Shown: positions 38,201 to 51,575 of the stretch, piece after piece | Layout: each line of letters starts with the position of its first letter | Numbering within the stretch: position 1 is the stretch's first letter | Assembly (NCBI RefSeq): GCF_902459465.1 | Contig: NC_047068.1 | Location: 21,599,195-21,663,194, forward strand | Length of the DNA stretch: 64,000 nt | Source: Asterias rubens | Taxonomy: Eukaryota > Echinodermata > Asteroidea > Forcipulatida > Asteriidae | Direction of reading: 5' to 3' | The notes under the pieces: generated by a model | What the model saw: only the letters and a program-made list of their open reading frames with translations | Databases searched by the model: none | What the model was told of the DNA's origin: nothing | Made by a program: the position numbers and the translations under genes

Positions 38201-38400
38201 CTTGAGTTGATTTGAATTGAATTGAATTCTTTGCAGGTATTGATCCAATACAAGCAGAGTGTGATGACCTTAAATTCAAACTGGACGATATGATCGGCCG
38301 ACTCAATGATTTCGTCAAGGTGGTCAAGAAAGAGGACAAGGAGTTGTTTGGAGGAGAGACTGAGGATGACGACAAACCCAGAGTCATCTACCTGGGATAA
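24..38400 (+). CDS. Polycystin-1-family (REJ/PKD1-like) receptor-channel, 30 exons, 5' partial
   Basis: This is the 3' part of a large membrane protein of the polycystin-1 family. In order the window encodes the end of a REJ region, a Ser/Ala-rich linker and GAIN-like region, a GPS site, TM1, a PLAT domain, TM2-TM5 with charged loops, and a TRP-like unit (TM6, extracellular polycystin/TOP domain, TM7-TM11 with pore helix), then a coiled-coil tail ending at TAA 38398-38400. I built the model from GT-AG junctions; all 29 junctions agree in phase and give about 1937 residues. Family members (PKD1, PKD1L1-3, PKDREJ, sea urchin REJ3) usually pair with a polycystin-2 subunit in cilia or sperm; that role is inferred. 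The start codon and upstream ectodomain lie left of the window. The closest subfamily is undecided: the pore region looks more like PKD1L2/PKD1L3 or REJ3 than vertebrate PKD1. Confidence 0.95.
1890..2125 (+). repeat. Dispersed repeat, inverted relative to 6965-7110
   Basis: The segment with CTGGTCCTGGAGAGAGCGC (2079-2097) and the preceding ATTAATTTTCATAATTTTA occurs in reverse complement in intron 7 (about 6990-7110). It lies in intron 3 directly before exon 4. Confidence 0.6.
2385..2860 (+). repeat. Foldback-containing repeat, two diverged tandem subunits, intron 4
   Basis: Two related units of about 175 bp (about 2468-2640 and 2640-2828) share GAAGATAATGATR, TTAGCATGTACA and AATGAAGCT. The second has a near-perfect palindrome at 2703-2738 (AAAATAATTTTTGTCTCAG and its complement). 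A nearly identical copy lies inverted at 6467-6770. Confidence 0.8.
2930..3740. other. Intron 4 remainder, no gene seen
   Basis: AT-rich DNA with CpG-containing patches (CCCGCGCG near 3112, GTGACGTAATC near 3130 and 3690) that look like repeat fragments. No conserved reading frame is apparent. Confidence 0.4.
3962..8338 (+). CDS. Polycystin exons 5-9: Ser/Ala-rich extracellular linker
   Basis: The exons are 3962-4175, 5093-5229, 6250-6375, 7589-7700 and 8136-8338 (residues about 207-470). The sequence is helical and low in complexity: Ala/Thr runs at the end of exon 5, a charged helix in exon 6 (Glu, Ala and Arg-rich, ending in DRLEREG), and the run KAAAASAAAARAA in exon 9. This matches the position of the poorly conserved segment between REJ and GPS, which contributes the helical half of the GAIN fold in family members. 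No catalytic motif is seen. Exon 7 sits directly after a tandem duplication of its own acceptor (see findings). Exons 5-7 total 477 nt, so they could be skipped together in frame. Confidence 0.85.
4181..4530. repeat. Foldback repeat in intron 5 (GACGTTTCGATCAGCATGCT family)
   Basis: TTTGCGGTAACACCATGTAATG occurs at about 4199 and 4450. AACTCGACGTTTCGATCAG (near 4268) is repeated in inverse orientation near 4495-4520. Related pieces, with CTCTGACCGTCTTCTGGAGAA or the GGTAACACCATGTGAAT half, lie at about 1035-1115, 5690-5760, 20670-20820, 43925-44005, 45010-45120 and 45885-45970. Confidence 0.7.
4745..5060. repeat. Dispersed repeat fragment (GCGCTTTACA/GATTGTTCCAAAG type), intron 5
   Basis: The features TTTATATAGTGCCTCATAC, AAGTGCTTTACA and GCAGATTGTTCCAAAG recur in intron 15 (18720-19200 and 19595-19660). 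The same TATAGCGC...GCGCTTTA motif is seen near 15525, 38512, 56075 and 63798. Confidence 0.5.
6078..6249 (+). repeat. About 54-bp tandem duplication of the exon 7 splice acceptor (four copies)
   Basis: TTATTCATTTCTTTKTAG followed by ATGCATGAGAAAGTCTCTTAA or a variant is repeated, with AG at 6089-6090, 6142-6143 and 6196-6197. The last copy is the true acceptor of exon 7 (AG 6248-6249, ATGCGTGAGAGTATG). Confidence 0.85.
6467..6770 (-). repeat. Inverted copy of the intron 4 foldback repeat, intron 7
   Basis: The reverse complement of about 6467-6623 matches 2702-2858 with only a handful of differences across some 155 bases, including the palindromic centre. Weaker similarity runs on to about 6770 (matching GGGTACTTTTTGTAC near 2410). 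Confidence 0.8.
7265..7480. repeat. Three diverged copies of a roughly 70-bp unit, intron 7
   Basis: GAAATGTTTCTCA...ACTATCAAAAGCTGC...TTCCAACTAAAAGT is repeated. It resembles the inner part of the TTAA-flanked elements; related fragments are at about 5970-6060 and 16735-16815. Confidence 0.6.
7869..8060. mobile_element. Truncated TTAA-family element, intron 8
   Basis: It begins TTAAAGGCGCTGGACAC and runs through CAAAGACCAGTATTCTCAC; it is lost after about 190 bp. Confidence 0.7.
8826..9210 (+). repeat. tRNA-Leu-derived SINE, intron 9
   Basis: The tRNA-like head TCTGGTGTTTCTGATCAGCA ends in a B-box GGTTCGATTCC (8876-8886). The body with CCTCGGATGGGATGTAAAGC and GGGGTTCGCCCCGGTGTTCC follows, and it ends near a GCGTTATAA-like tail. 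Body copies lie at 15660, 43225 and 56105. Confidence 0.75.
9640..10470 (+). repeat. Dispersed repeat with CCGCCCAACTTCGAAT tandem core, interrupted by a TTAA element
   Basis: The flanks (TTAGTCCTTAAAAACAGTG, then ACAAGATACCATAATAGTTT) match an uninterrupted copy at 29640-30060. The core at about 10165-10370 is a degenerate array of some 19-20 bp units around GGGCCGCCCAACTTCGAAT. Confidence 0.8.
9671..10031. mobile_element. TTAA-flanked palindromic-ended element (MITE), intron 9
   Basis: The ends are TTAAAGCAGTGGACACTATT and its complement AATAGTGTCCACTGCCTTTAA. Comparison with 29640-29680 gives the empty site (GTGTTAAACAAG), showing a TTAA target duplication. It has no coding capacity. Confidence 0.9.
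10870..11290 (+). repeat. Dispersed repeat, copy 1 (intron 9)
   Basis: AATCAATGTGTGGTGAAGAG, TTTTACCGAGAC, CGGGTAAACAACTCCTTATA and GCAAGCTCGCGTGTCACGCC are shared in order with 16215-16690. Confidence 0.8.
11700..11780 (-). repeat. tRNA-derived SINE fragment
   Basis: On the minus strand a tRNA-like B-box GAGTTCGAATCCCACGTGAG is preceded by an A-box-like stretch. It is too degenerate for a functional tRNA. Confidence 0.5.
11870..15443 (+). CDS. Polycystin exons 10-13: GAIN-like beta region
   Basis: The exons are 11870-12023, 13323-13420, 14021-14258 and 15206-15443 (residues about 470-712). The translation has alternating hydrophobic strands such as GSSFVLPSVTSLF and YTSMHITVNVMP, a Trp-containing strand (EEPIEVWTE), several N-glycosylation sequons (NLT, NAT, NGS, NET, NFT, NVT, NCT, NVS) and two cysteines near the end (FNC, NTCFF). 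This fits the beta-rich subdomain that cradles the GPS in polycystins and adhesion GPCRs. Exon 12 is GC-rich against AT-rich introns. Recognition rests on position and composition rather than on a crisp motif. Confidence 0.85.
12364..12754. mobile_element. TTAA-flanked element, near full length, intron 10
   Basis: It runs from TTAAAGGCAGTGGACACTAT to CAATAGTGTCCACTGTATTTAA. The internal sequence includes a TTTGAGGTCTC/GAGACCTC inverted motif. Confidence 0.9.
12915..13245. mobile_element. TTAA-family element, diverged, ends eroded, intron 10
   Basis: It contains CTTTGGTAATTGCTAAGTATTC, then the inner part in the order seen in other copies, up to CTACCAAGTAAG. The 3' terminal repeat is missing. 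Confidence 0.7.
13700..13790 (+). repeat. tRNA-derived SINE fragment, intron 11
   Basis: A B-box in GTGGGTTCAAATCCCACCC is preceded by a weak tRNA-like stretch; no acceptor-stem pairing was found. Confidence 0.45.
14420..14600 (-). repeat. SINE fragment (minus strand), intron 12
   Basis: On the minus strand GTGTGGGTTGGGTTCCAATCC is followed by TTGTGTCCTTGAGTAAGATG, the same order as in the 8826 SINE. A short TTAA-element piece (GGACACTATTGGTAATTACTC) precedes it at 14362-14410. Confidence 0.55.
14605..14752. mobile_element. Short inverted-repeat element, intron 12
   Basis: GTTCATACTTCCTGCGAATGCG pairs with CGCATTCGCAAGAAGTATGTAC about 100 bp later. It abuts the second TTAA family. Confidence 0.7.
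14754..15127. mobile_element. Second TTAA-flanked element family, copy 1, intron 12
   Basis: The ends are TTAAAGCCATTGGACCCTTT and its complement AAAGGGTCCAATGGCTTTAA. It is non-coding. Confidence 0.9.
15520..15860 (+). repeat. SINE-like fragments, intron 13
   Basis: A GCGCTTTAACACTGTTTCAA piece is followed by a GGTTCGCCTGGCTGTGGCTG body and GCACCTTGTAAATCCTTATAA, as in other SINE copies; it lacks the tRNA head. Confidence 0.55.
16215..16690 (+). repeat. Dispersed repeat, copy 2 (intron 13)
   Basis: It is a close copy of 10870-11290. The CTCTCGACCAAT segment is repeated at its end. Confidence 0.8.
16851..18034 (+). CDS. Polycystin exons 14-15: GPS cleavage site and TM1
   Basis: The exons are 16851-17046 and 17810-18034 (residues about 712-853). 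Exon 14 ends with the GPS cysteine/Trp block (CSYYNEEIEDWATDGCE); exon 15 supplies the closing cysteine and the cleavage tripeptide in TTHLTAFGGGFEVP, with His-Leu-Thr at about residues 794-796. In the family, autoproteolysis occurs between Leu and Thr and leaves the ectodomain non-covalently attached. All residues usually required are present, so cleavage is expected (inference). TM1 follows at about residues 824-845 (VVFAFMTCCLCIYLTVMLWA) and leads into a charged cytosolic start (ANKADQRDKVK). Confidence 0.95.
17698..17745. repeat. ATT microsatellite, intron 14
   Basis: An (ATT)n run. The rest of intron 14 (17047-17809) shows nothing recognisable. Confidence 0.8.
18312..18699. mobile_element. 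TTAA-flanked element, near full length, intron 15
   Basis: It runs from TTAAAGGCAGTGGACACTAT to ATAGTGTCCACTGTCTTTAA. It is the best-preserved copy of the family. Confidence 0.92.
18715..19660 (+). repeat. Dispersed repeat split by a TTAA element, intron 15
   Basis: GGGGAAGATTGTTCCAAAG is near 18760. GGAGCGAGACCATAATTGGC and GTGTAGATTGTT lie left of the insertion at 19210, and GATTGTTGTAATGTGATGAG continues right of it. Confidence 0.6.
19210..19594. mobile_element. TTAA-flanked element inside another repeat, intron 15
   Basis: It runs from TTAAGGGCACTGGACACTAT to TAATGTCCAGTGTCTTTAA; it is full length. Confidence 0.9.
19682..21764 (+). CDS. Polycystin exons 16-18: PLAT domain, TM2-TM5, acidic loop
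   Basis: The exons are 19682-19769, 20163-20452 and 20889-21764 (residues about 853-1271). PLAT begins at DNDPRDHYMYEITVFTGMRAG and contains LILTGDAEESRPRLLDDP, FVLAAPRSLGNLQHVRIWHN and ASWYLNRLSVKDL, which are hallmark PLAT/LH2 blocks. This cytosolic beta-sandwich binds lipids or proteins in relatives. TM2 is near TCCLSLLFSTMMSNIFFY and TM3 near ICVGVISSMMVLPANLIIV. A long Lys/Glu-rich cytosolic loop follows (about 21300-21580), then TM4 (FIGWAVAFCTVGVAFWLTI) and the start of TM5 (SLVQDILFSQPIK). Exon 18 is the largest exon (876 nt) and distinctly GC-rich. SQPIK before TM5 is typical of the family. Confidence 0.95.
21904..22062 (-). repeat. tRNA-derived SINE (GGCTCAGTGGT family), intron 18
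   Basis: The minus strand reads GGTTGGCTCAGTGGTTTCTG (A-box-like), then GGTTTGAACCC (B-box), and ends GGGGTATTCCTCCCATG. Relatives lie at 32200-32340 (minus) and 49858-50012 (plus). Confidence 0.75.
22098..26368 (+). CDS. Polycystin exons 19-23: TM5 end, TM6 and extracellular polycystin (TOP) domain
   Basis: The exons are 22098-22324, 22864-23041, 23926-24103, 25344-25463 and 26078-26368 (residues about 1271-1602). Exon 19 finishes TM5 (VLCLATFYALVI) and encodes a charged cytosolic loop. Exon 20 carries TM6, the first TRP-like segment (YMFYLYILLLIAYGNKD). Exons 20-23 form the large extracellular domain: FWKHVKEVFVPSLY, LLGVARLRQVRVYT, a Cys-x13-Cys pair in exon 22, and a block in exon 23 with WKYRGWLELDSYP, the glycine-rich SYFGGGFTVQF and FFEFVVYNP. 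This order is diagnostic for polycystin channels. In polycystin-2 the domain caps the pore and mediates assembly. Confidence 0.95.
23067..23306. repeat. 30-bp minisatellite, eight copies, seeded by a TTAA-element end
   Basis: The unit is CTCCTAGGCACTGGACACG plus a TTTAAAGAATT linker; only copy 2 differs clearly (CTG for CTC). It starts 26 bp after the exon 20 donor. Confidence 0.95.
23286..23591. mobile_element. TTAA-family element continuous with the 30-bp array, intron 20
   Basis: Its left end GGCACTGGACACGTTTGGTAATT is the last array unit; its right end is AATTACCAAACATCATGAACAG followed by TGCCTCTAA. Confidence 0.85.
24551..24917. mobile_element. Second TTAA family, copy 2, intron 21
   Basis: It begins TTAAAGCCATTGGACCCTTT; the right end (GTGTATAATGGCTTTCAA) is mutated, so the right TTAA is lost. 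Confidence 0.85.
25053..25214. mobile_element. Inverted-repeat element, intron 21
   Basis: ATACGCTCCACGTAATATTTATG pairs with CATAAATATTAAGAGAGGCGTAT, with an inner pair AAAATGAGG...GGGCGCA / TGCGCCC...CCTCATTTT. Confidence 0.8.
26666..26790 (-). pseudogene. GPCR 3'-end duplicate (TM7 and tail), broken
   Basis: The minus strand repeats the end of the neighbouring receptor: NSAINPVLYGFKYEQLRKAY, a short indel, then MVCRCNQQRQTNQIGPL, compared with YVQLRKAF...MVCSHCDQQRQTNQIGPL in the intact gene. DNA identity with 26931-27052 is high, including the stop and the 3' flank (CAGTGGACCAATTTGGTTTG). Upstream of TM7 the similarity stops and no receptor body is present, so this is a partial tandem duplication or the remnant of a second copy. 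Confidence 0.8.
26928..27923 (-). CDS. Intronless rhodopsin-family (class A) GPCR, nested antisense in polycystin intron 23
   Basis: This single-exon gene encodes a complete 331-residue seven-helix receptor. Visible hallmarks are GNVLV in TM1, NLAVADALV in TM2, a Cys before TM3 with a Cys in extracellular loop 2 (NCEYG), ANYERFI at the cytosolic end of TM3 where DRY normally stands, a TM5 rich in Leu and Pro, FFILVLPGAIFYPV in TM6 in place of CWxP, and LLNSAINPVLYGFKY in TM7 (a good NPxxY). The N-terminus is short (about 17 residues, no signal peptide) and the C-tail is short. Ligand and subfamily are not recognised. Echinoderms are known for large lineage-specific sets of intronless rhodopsin-like receptors, and this resembles them (inference). 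A Glu-Arg pair in YERF keeps the G-protein-coupling arginine. It lies wholly inside the 5-kb intron between polycystin exons 23 and 24, on the opposite strand. Confidence 0.93.
   Translation of the reverse strand: MTDNMDDIITNLFKFLQILMPLVGSIGFVGNVLVCGTIFYTKKLHNVTNLMILNLAVADALVSVSYAPYASIALQYLLLGNSSSHSSISQCTANSLDQFTSTWIYFFFINSFSAHSVLNLTLANYERFIGINRPLQYTSYFTRRKITLLLLAVWIIPVLEYLPRSVLIIDQFKRDNCEYGEVRNPAVAASGIAAMLLLLLPIAATIWMYIRILINLKQGARNLEEQGIQGPAQELHQAHKKVTSTLAIITTAFFILVLPGAIFYPVSLFLHTYDFSFDVAMWTVFESLSLLNSAINPVLYGFKYVQLRKAFLSMVCSHCDQQRQTNQIGPL
28380..28490. repeat. Copy of the GPCR upstream region
   Basis: ATAGCTGCTCTCCCAATGAAAG and the following GCAGGCCCT...AGCTA...AGATCA parallel 27953-28010 just upstream of the receptor start; a weaker third piece lies near 28975-29110. 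Confidence 0.5.
28497..28635. mobile_element. Inverted-repeat element, intron 23
   Basis: TTGCACACTGTGACGGGGTC pairs with the complement of GACCCCCAGTCACAGCGTGCAA; a CTCGAGGG centre shows on both arms. Confidence 0.75.
29215..29560. mobile_element. TTAA-family element, 5' truncated, intron 23
   Basis: It contains ATAATTGTTAGCGTAAAAACTT, AAACGGCTCCCTCTGAAGTAA and the right end AATTACCAAAGGTGTCCAGTG. Confidence 0.8.
29630..30060 (+). repeat. Uninterrupted copy of the 9640-10470 repeat
   Basis: It shows the empty insertion site of the TTAA element near 29672 and a shorter GGGCCGCCCAACTGCGAAT array at 29845-29945. Confidence 0.8.
30239..30509. mobile_element. Inverted-repeat element with AACTGGTT-rich interior, intron 23
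   Basis: CCCAGGTCAAAATTCCAGTT pairs with AACTGGAATTTCGACCTGGG; the arms extend about 40 bp. The interior is low-complexity RAACTRGTT. Confidence 0.9.
30515..30855. repeat. About 145-bp tandem repeat, 2.3 copies, intron 23
   Basis: AACTCAAAAAGGACTTGGCG and AACTTGGTTTGTGGGTTGGTC recur at about 30518, 30662 and 30807. Confidence 0.85.
31165..31318. mobile_element. TTAA-family right-end fragment, intron 23
   Basis: It contains TATACTATCAACAGCTCTCC and AATTACCAATAGTGTCCAGTG. A smaller relic lies at about 31785-31830. Confidence 0.7.
31354..38400 (+). CDS. Polycystin exons 24-30: TM7-TM11, pore and coiled-coil tail
   Basis: The exons are 31354-31538, 32518-32655, 33151-33255, 34081-34228, 36904-37037, 37640-37772 and 38237-38400 (residues about 1602-1937). 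TM7 is YFVMAAEVIFSVLLLFYV, TM8 spans the exon 24/25 join (INHGLAIGAIVSYLY), TM9 is YLTMVGLCLFMAIIKF with the family's FTRLLRF, and TM10 is SLFMIMFGVVYMGYASFCFL. The pore helix ends LSLFGTLLG, then KFEFEDLLEVDRYMGPLFFF leads into TM11 (SYVVIVMWTLTNMLLAIICEAF). The tail contains a probable short coiled coil (ECDDLKFKLDDMIGRLNDFV) of the sort that joins polycystin subunits, and ends PRVIYLG. Lysine replaces the aspartate of the polycystin-2 filter motif LGD. Confidence 0.95.
32200..32340 (-). repeat. tRNA-derived SINE (GGCTCAGTGGT family), intron 24
   Basis: It matches the 21904-22062 element in the same orientation; the B-box is degraded. Confidence 0.7.
33304..34006. mobile_element. Inverted-repeat element of about 700 bp, intron 26
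   Basis: The left end CAGAGTTGTAGGACTCGAGTC pairs with the right end GACTCGACTCCAACTCTG. The arms are rich in GACTCGAGTC repeats; the centre is AT-rich and non-coding. Confidence 0.75.
34535..35198. repeat. 60-bp minisatellite, about 11 copies, intron 27
   Basis: The unit runs GATAAACTATTTTCCCTCC through CTTGCTTATTTATGTCATAT. Copies differ at three or four fixed positions. Since 60 is a multiple of three, long open frames appear on both strands by chance. Confidence 0.98.
35500..36480 (+). repeat. Tandem array of three tRNA-Leu-derived SINE units, intron 27
   Basis: GGCCGAG heads lie at 35530, 35884 and 36235, a period of about 352 bp. Each has an ACTCAAGCTCTGGTGTTTCT anticodon-arm-like stretch resembling tRNA-Leu(CAA) and a B-box-like end, followed by a shared T-rich tail. 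Confidence 0.85.
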
Positions 38401-38449
38401 GAAATCAGTTTTTTTAAGAGAAATTACAAATAGAACTAGAGCAGTGTCA

Positions 38450-38503
<54 letters not shown>

Positions 38504-41500
38504 CAAGCATTTCTATAGCGCCCCACGAAGAACGGAGCGCTTTACAAAGAAGAGGAACAAAGAAAGGGCCTCTGTACATAATATATGTTGTAAAGAACTG
38601 TCAGTCACAACAAAGTCACTCAGTTCAGAGGTGAACTTCATACAGCTACTGAAACACATACATTTGCTTAGAACAGACAAAATACCATAAATTGGTGATT
38701 ATTTAAGACTGGCTCCTCTTATAAGCAGACCAAGTTACTATTGAATATTTCAGATGCTTGCCATCTGTGATAAGTGGTGTTGTAGAGCTCATACTCGGTC
38801 TAGTACTAGGGTATTACTTGAGTTCTAGTTGAGTCCTATTTGAGTACTTCAGTACTCAAGGAACTACTTGAGTACTACTTTGAAAATACTTGTACATGTA
38901 CATGTACAAAAATAGCAAAGTACTCTTGTATAAGGACTTGTACTCATTACTCATCTTAATATTTAATGTACTTGGACTCAAGTTCAAGTACTCAGACTTG
39001 TACATGTATTTGTATTATTGCAGTAACTTTTTGATAGTTCTTGTTCCGATGAGCAGAATTAATTAAGCACCTGTATTTTCAAAATAAAGTTCTCATACCG
39101 TTAAATAAGATCCAAAGTTGGTGGTCTCCCTATTTTGTCAATAACCTTGTTCGAGGTGTCAGTCGGAAGCCATTCAACTTGCAACTGCGGTAGAGCCTGG
39201 AAATATTATGAAAATTCATTCATAAGAACAAAATTTGGAGATTCTATCATAAACGTTTGATTTAAAGAGTTATTATATTTAAAGAGATGGTTATGCTCAA
39301 TTTTAAACAAAAATAGTCAATTATTGCCCTTGCAACAAATATTTTGAAACAGTTTGATATAACTATACTTTATTTTTTTTCTAACGAGGTCAGATTTTGA
39401 CTGATGAGATTTGATATGCTTATTAGTGTTATTTTAGTTTATTGTTCAAAATAAAGCTGTGATAATAAAGATCTTCCTAAAACACTTCAAACTTTGTTGA
39501 ATGTTTAGTAATTACAATGTACTACCTTAGTTTCTTCACTGCACCTAGGTGTTGAACTGTGATTTATAATGTGCGCCTTGGCTCATGTTCAGAACAGAGT
39601 GGTTGGTTGGGGTACACAGGCCCATAGGAAGCTCAAAAACGCTGCGTAAGAGGTCTGTGCGAGTGCGAGGTGCAAAAGCCCATACGGCAGCGTGGTGTCC
39701 TTTGCCTGCTTAATGGCCTCGGGAGTACGTTCATTCTATGGTGTAATATAACGTAATTCTTTGCCACTTTTCCCTCACTTTTTTTGAGCAAATTATAAAA
39801 CTAGGATTTATTGTTTTTAAGGTACCCATATTCCCATCTACAAAATACATGTAGTGAGAACAGGGTGCTGTATGTATTGATTCATGTGGCACTGTCCTTT
39901 GGACATAATTGGGTAAGACTATCCAAACACTTGCTTGGAACCCTAAAAACCCTTTTACTAGCCCAATTAATAGTGATGTTCATTTGAGGGTTAATTACCG
40001 AAATAACAACATGACATCAATTCATACCTTAGTTTGTAACCTTAAAGAAAATGTACATTATGTAAATGTACATTGTGTTTGGTAGGAACTATTTGTTAGA
40101 GGCCTAAAGCAGCGTTTCAAAGTTTTGACATACATTTCACTTCGAAGTGATGTACATGCATAAGTTTTGTGTGTCCCAAAAAATTAATCATTCCTATTAT
40201 GGAATGATCTTCCTGCTTGAGCATATTCGCTCCGATTTTTGGGCGATAACGCAAGAAACGCGACAATTTTCAAATTGTTAAAACGATCAAAGTTTTCCAA
40301 AAACTAAATAAATGAATACTTTGCCTTTAACCCTTACCGTAAACCCACCTCAAAATTGATAACAAACATTATTGTTCACTAGGAGAAAAAAATAATAAAT
40401 TAATTTAACTACAATATTTTGTTATCCCAAGTCCATCTCCAAACGCCAAACGAATAGACAAATTAAAATTAGTTTATATTATTATGAAAGTAGGCCCGAC
40501 ATAACGCCAAACCGCTGACCGACAAAGTCAGCATAAAGTTAAAGTAATACAAACAAAACACTCAATTTCATTTTGTCTCAATCTTTATTTAACAAAATAT
40601 GGAGAGAAAAAGTAAGTTCATGCATGTTTGAAAAGGGTAATTTATTAGTGATTTGCAAATTGTGTTTTAAATTACAGCGGACACAAATTTCTCGAAGTTA
40701 TTTCTCTACATCAAACAACATTGAAGCGGTTTTGTGAGAGAACAAATCATATACATGTACTGAATTTAACCTTTTTAAATAATTTGTTTTTCTTTACATA
40801 TTTTTTTTGTTAATGTGCAGAAATGTAATGCCTTGCTGGTTATTTGATGTAGGGACAATAAACTACTGAAACCGGCATCGAAGGTGGAAACAAACCAAAA
40901 AGTCACACTCAATAAACACATTCCATGCAAAAGCTTGTTAGTGTGATATGATCAAAACACATTATAACAGTGTTATTTACATAATGATTTTAATGCAAAT
41001 GATGAACAGTTGCCACAACAATTTATAGAAAAAGACTCTTCAAAAATACTGGATAAAAATGGCCATAAGCCGAGCAGCTTTTATACTGGCTTCTGACGGC
41101 GGTTGATTATGGGTTTTTGTATAAACTGCTAGGATTTCTTTTTTTACACTGTACAAGAATACTTTTCCATGAAAATCTGTTTGTTAAACTTTGTAGTGTT
41201 TTAGAAATTAAACATCATTAAAGCACACTTTTTAAACAAGATGATTTTTATAAATTCGTTTTAAACCTCCCGATAAATTCCATTGCAAATGACAATTGCC
41301 AATTGCTTTTAAATCTCTTCTTTTTTTTTTTGTTATATTGCGTACATTTATTTGCTTTCTGGAAATATGGGGGGTACTAACTCAAAATAAGTGCTATTGT
41401 ATTCTTTAAGGGGTCATCTTTTTTACTAGACAGAAAATAAAAAGCAGTTCTGGTTTTAAAATGGGATACTAAAAAACATTGTGCACTTTTCCCCCAAATC

Positions 41501-42123
41501 GCATAAAGCTCGTTCGTACACCTTCCCTCGTGTGTAAAGCACCAATGACAGTTTCCATGTGCACAAAATAAACCAACTGAAATGCTGACGCCTTTTTCCA
41601 TCGGTACATAATACAATTAGCGAAAATATATACATCGTATGAACAAAGCAGAAAACAATTTATTTAACCCCCTTTCCACCAATTCCATCACTTGGAATAA
41701 AACGGTTTTTTTCCAGAAGCAACTCTCACGGCCAGAAGTTTTTAAACACAAGGAAAGTTGGTTCGTCTTTTTCCACCCCCCCCCCCCCCCCCAAATAAAA
41801 AATAGTTCAGTGTGACATCAAATTTCCCATAGAAGCGAAACAGTTTAATGCAACTCTATCGGTCAGAACATTTTTTTAAAACTCGTATGGTGCCAAATTA
41901 TACATTTACATGTATACCACGTTTTTCAAATAGTTTTCGCGCCTTAAAATTGAAACACTTTCTTGCAACTCCATCAGACAGAAGTTTGCCAGAACGAATG
42001 AAAGTTAGTCCCACTGTTTCCATCAAAAACAACAAAACATTTTAAAATTTGTATCGTGCCAAATTATACATCTATATCACATTCGTTTTTGCGCCTATAA
42101 AAGTTCAATGACGTAAACAAAAT
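38401..42123. other. Convergent intergenic gap between polycystin and tektin-3
   Basis: It should hold both 3' UTRs; several AATAAA candidates exist (for example 39084, 39450 and 39465 on the plus strand) and none can be chosen. It contains an AAT microsatellite at 38448-38502 with a GCGCTTTACA repeat piece after it, a TACTTGAGTACT-rich patch (38800-39010) and a poly-C run near 41778. No gene is seen. Confidence 0.6.
38448..38502. repeat. AAT microsatellite
   Basis: (AAT) x about 18, some 50 bp after the polycystin stop, probably in its 3' UTR. Confidence 0.95.
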
Positions 42124-50854
<8,731 letters not shown>

Positions 50855-51429
50855 GATTTCTGTCAAGTAGTACAAGACTTTGAACTCAACAGGTGTGACT
50901 CGTGGTTTGTTGCGGGAATTCCAAAGGTGAAGTACGGTCTGCTGGCAGAAGTGGTTAATATCCACTCGGTTAAATTTATTACTACAATAAATTGTTCCAA
51001 GGGAAATCAGTATTCTGAAACTCCCTGAATAAATGTTCTGTCGAGTCTTCAACTAGCTGGTGGCCCCGTCTTATTTGTCTGACGAGAAGATTTGTCTGCT
51101 CCTAATGCGGGGAATCCGTAGATCTTAAACGTAGCGATCCACTCGATGCCTCTTCACGACCGGTTTATGTTTATAGAAACCAACTCCGTGCCCCCGGCGG
51201 CCCAGCTAATGCATTATGCAGTCAGTGTGCAACCGGGTTGTTGCTACGGACGCCCTATTGTTCACAACCCGCACGGTGTGTGTCCGGTGTCTATAGCACA
51301 TGAGCAGTGTGGCACAGTATATAGATTAGTGTGCCGACTATAGATGGCGTAGACTTGGTCCCAAGTCTGCGATCGTGTTTTTTTAGTCTACCCGAAAACA
51401 AATACATTATTGCCTGAAATAATAGCGAC

Positions 51430-51575
51430 CTCCTCGTTTACTCTCTTAAAAGAGGACAATTTCACCCTCTTGTCCCAAGTGGTGCCAGTTTCACTCTTTT
51501 AAAGGGTGAAAATCAGTCTGTGTTACTCTGTTTGAGTGAATCTGAAACGAACTTTACTAGATCGAGTTGAAAGTA
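51430..51575. repeat. AGTGAAA-rich element, inverted copy
   Basis: The reverse complement matches 46160-46285 (CTCTTGTCCCAAGTGGTG, GAAACGAACTTTACT). Confidence 0.65.
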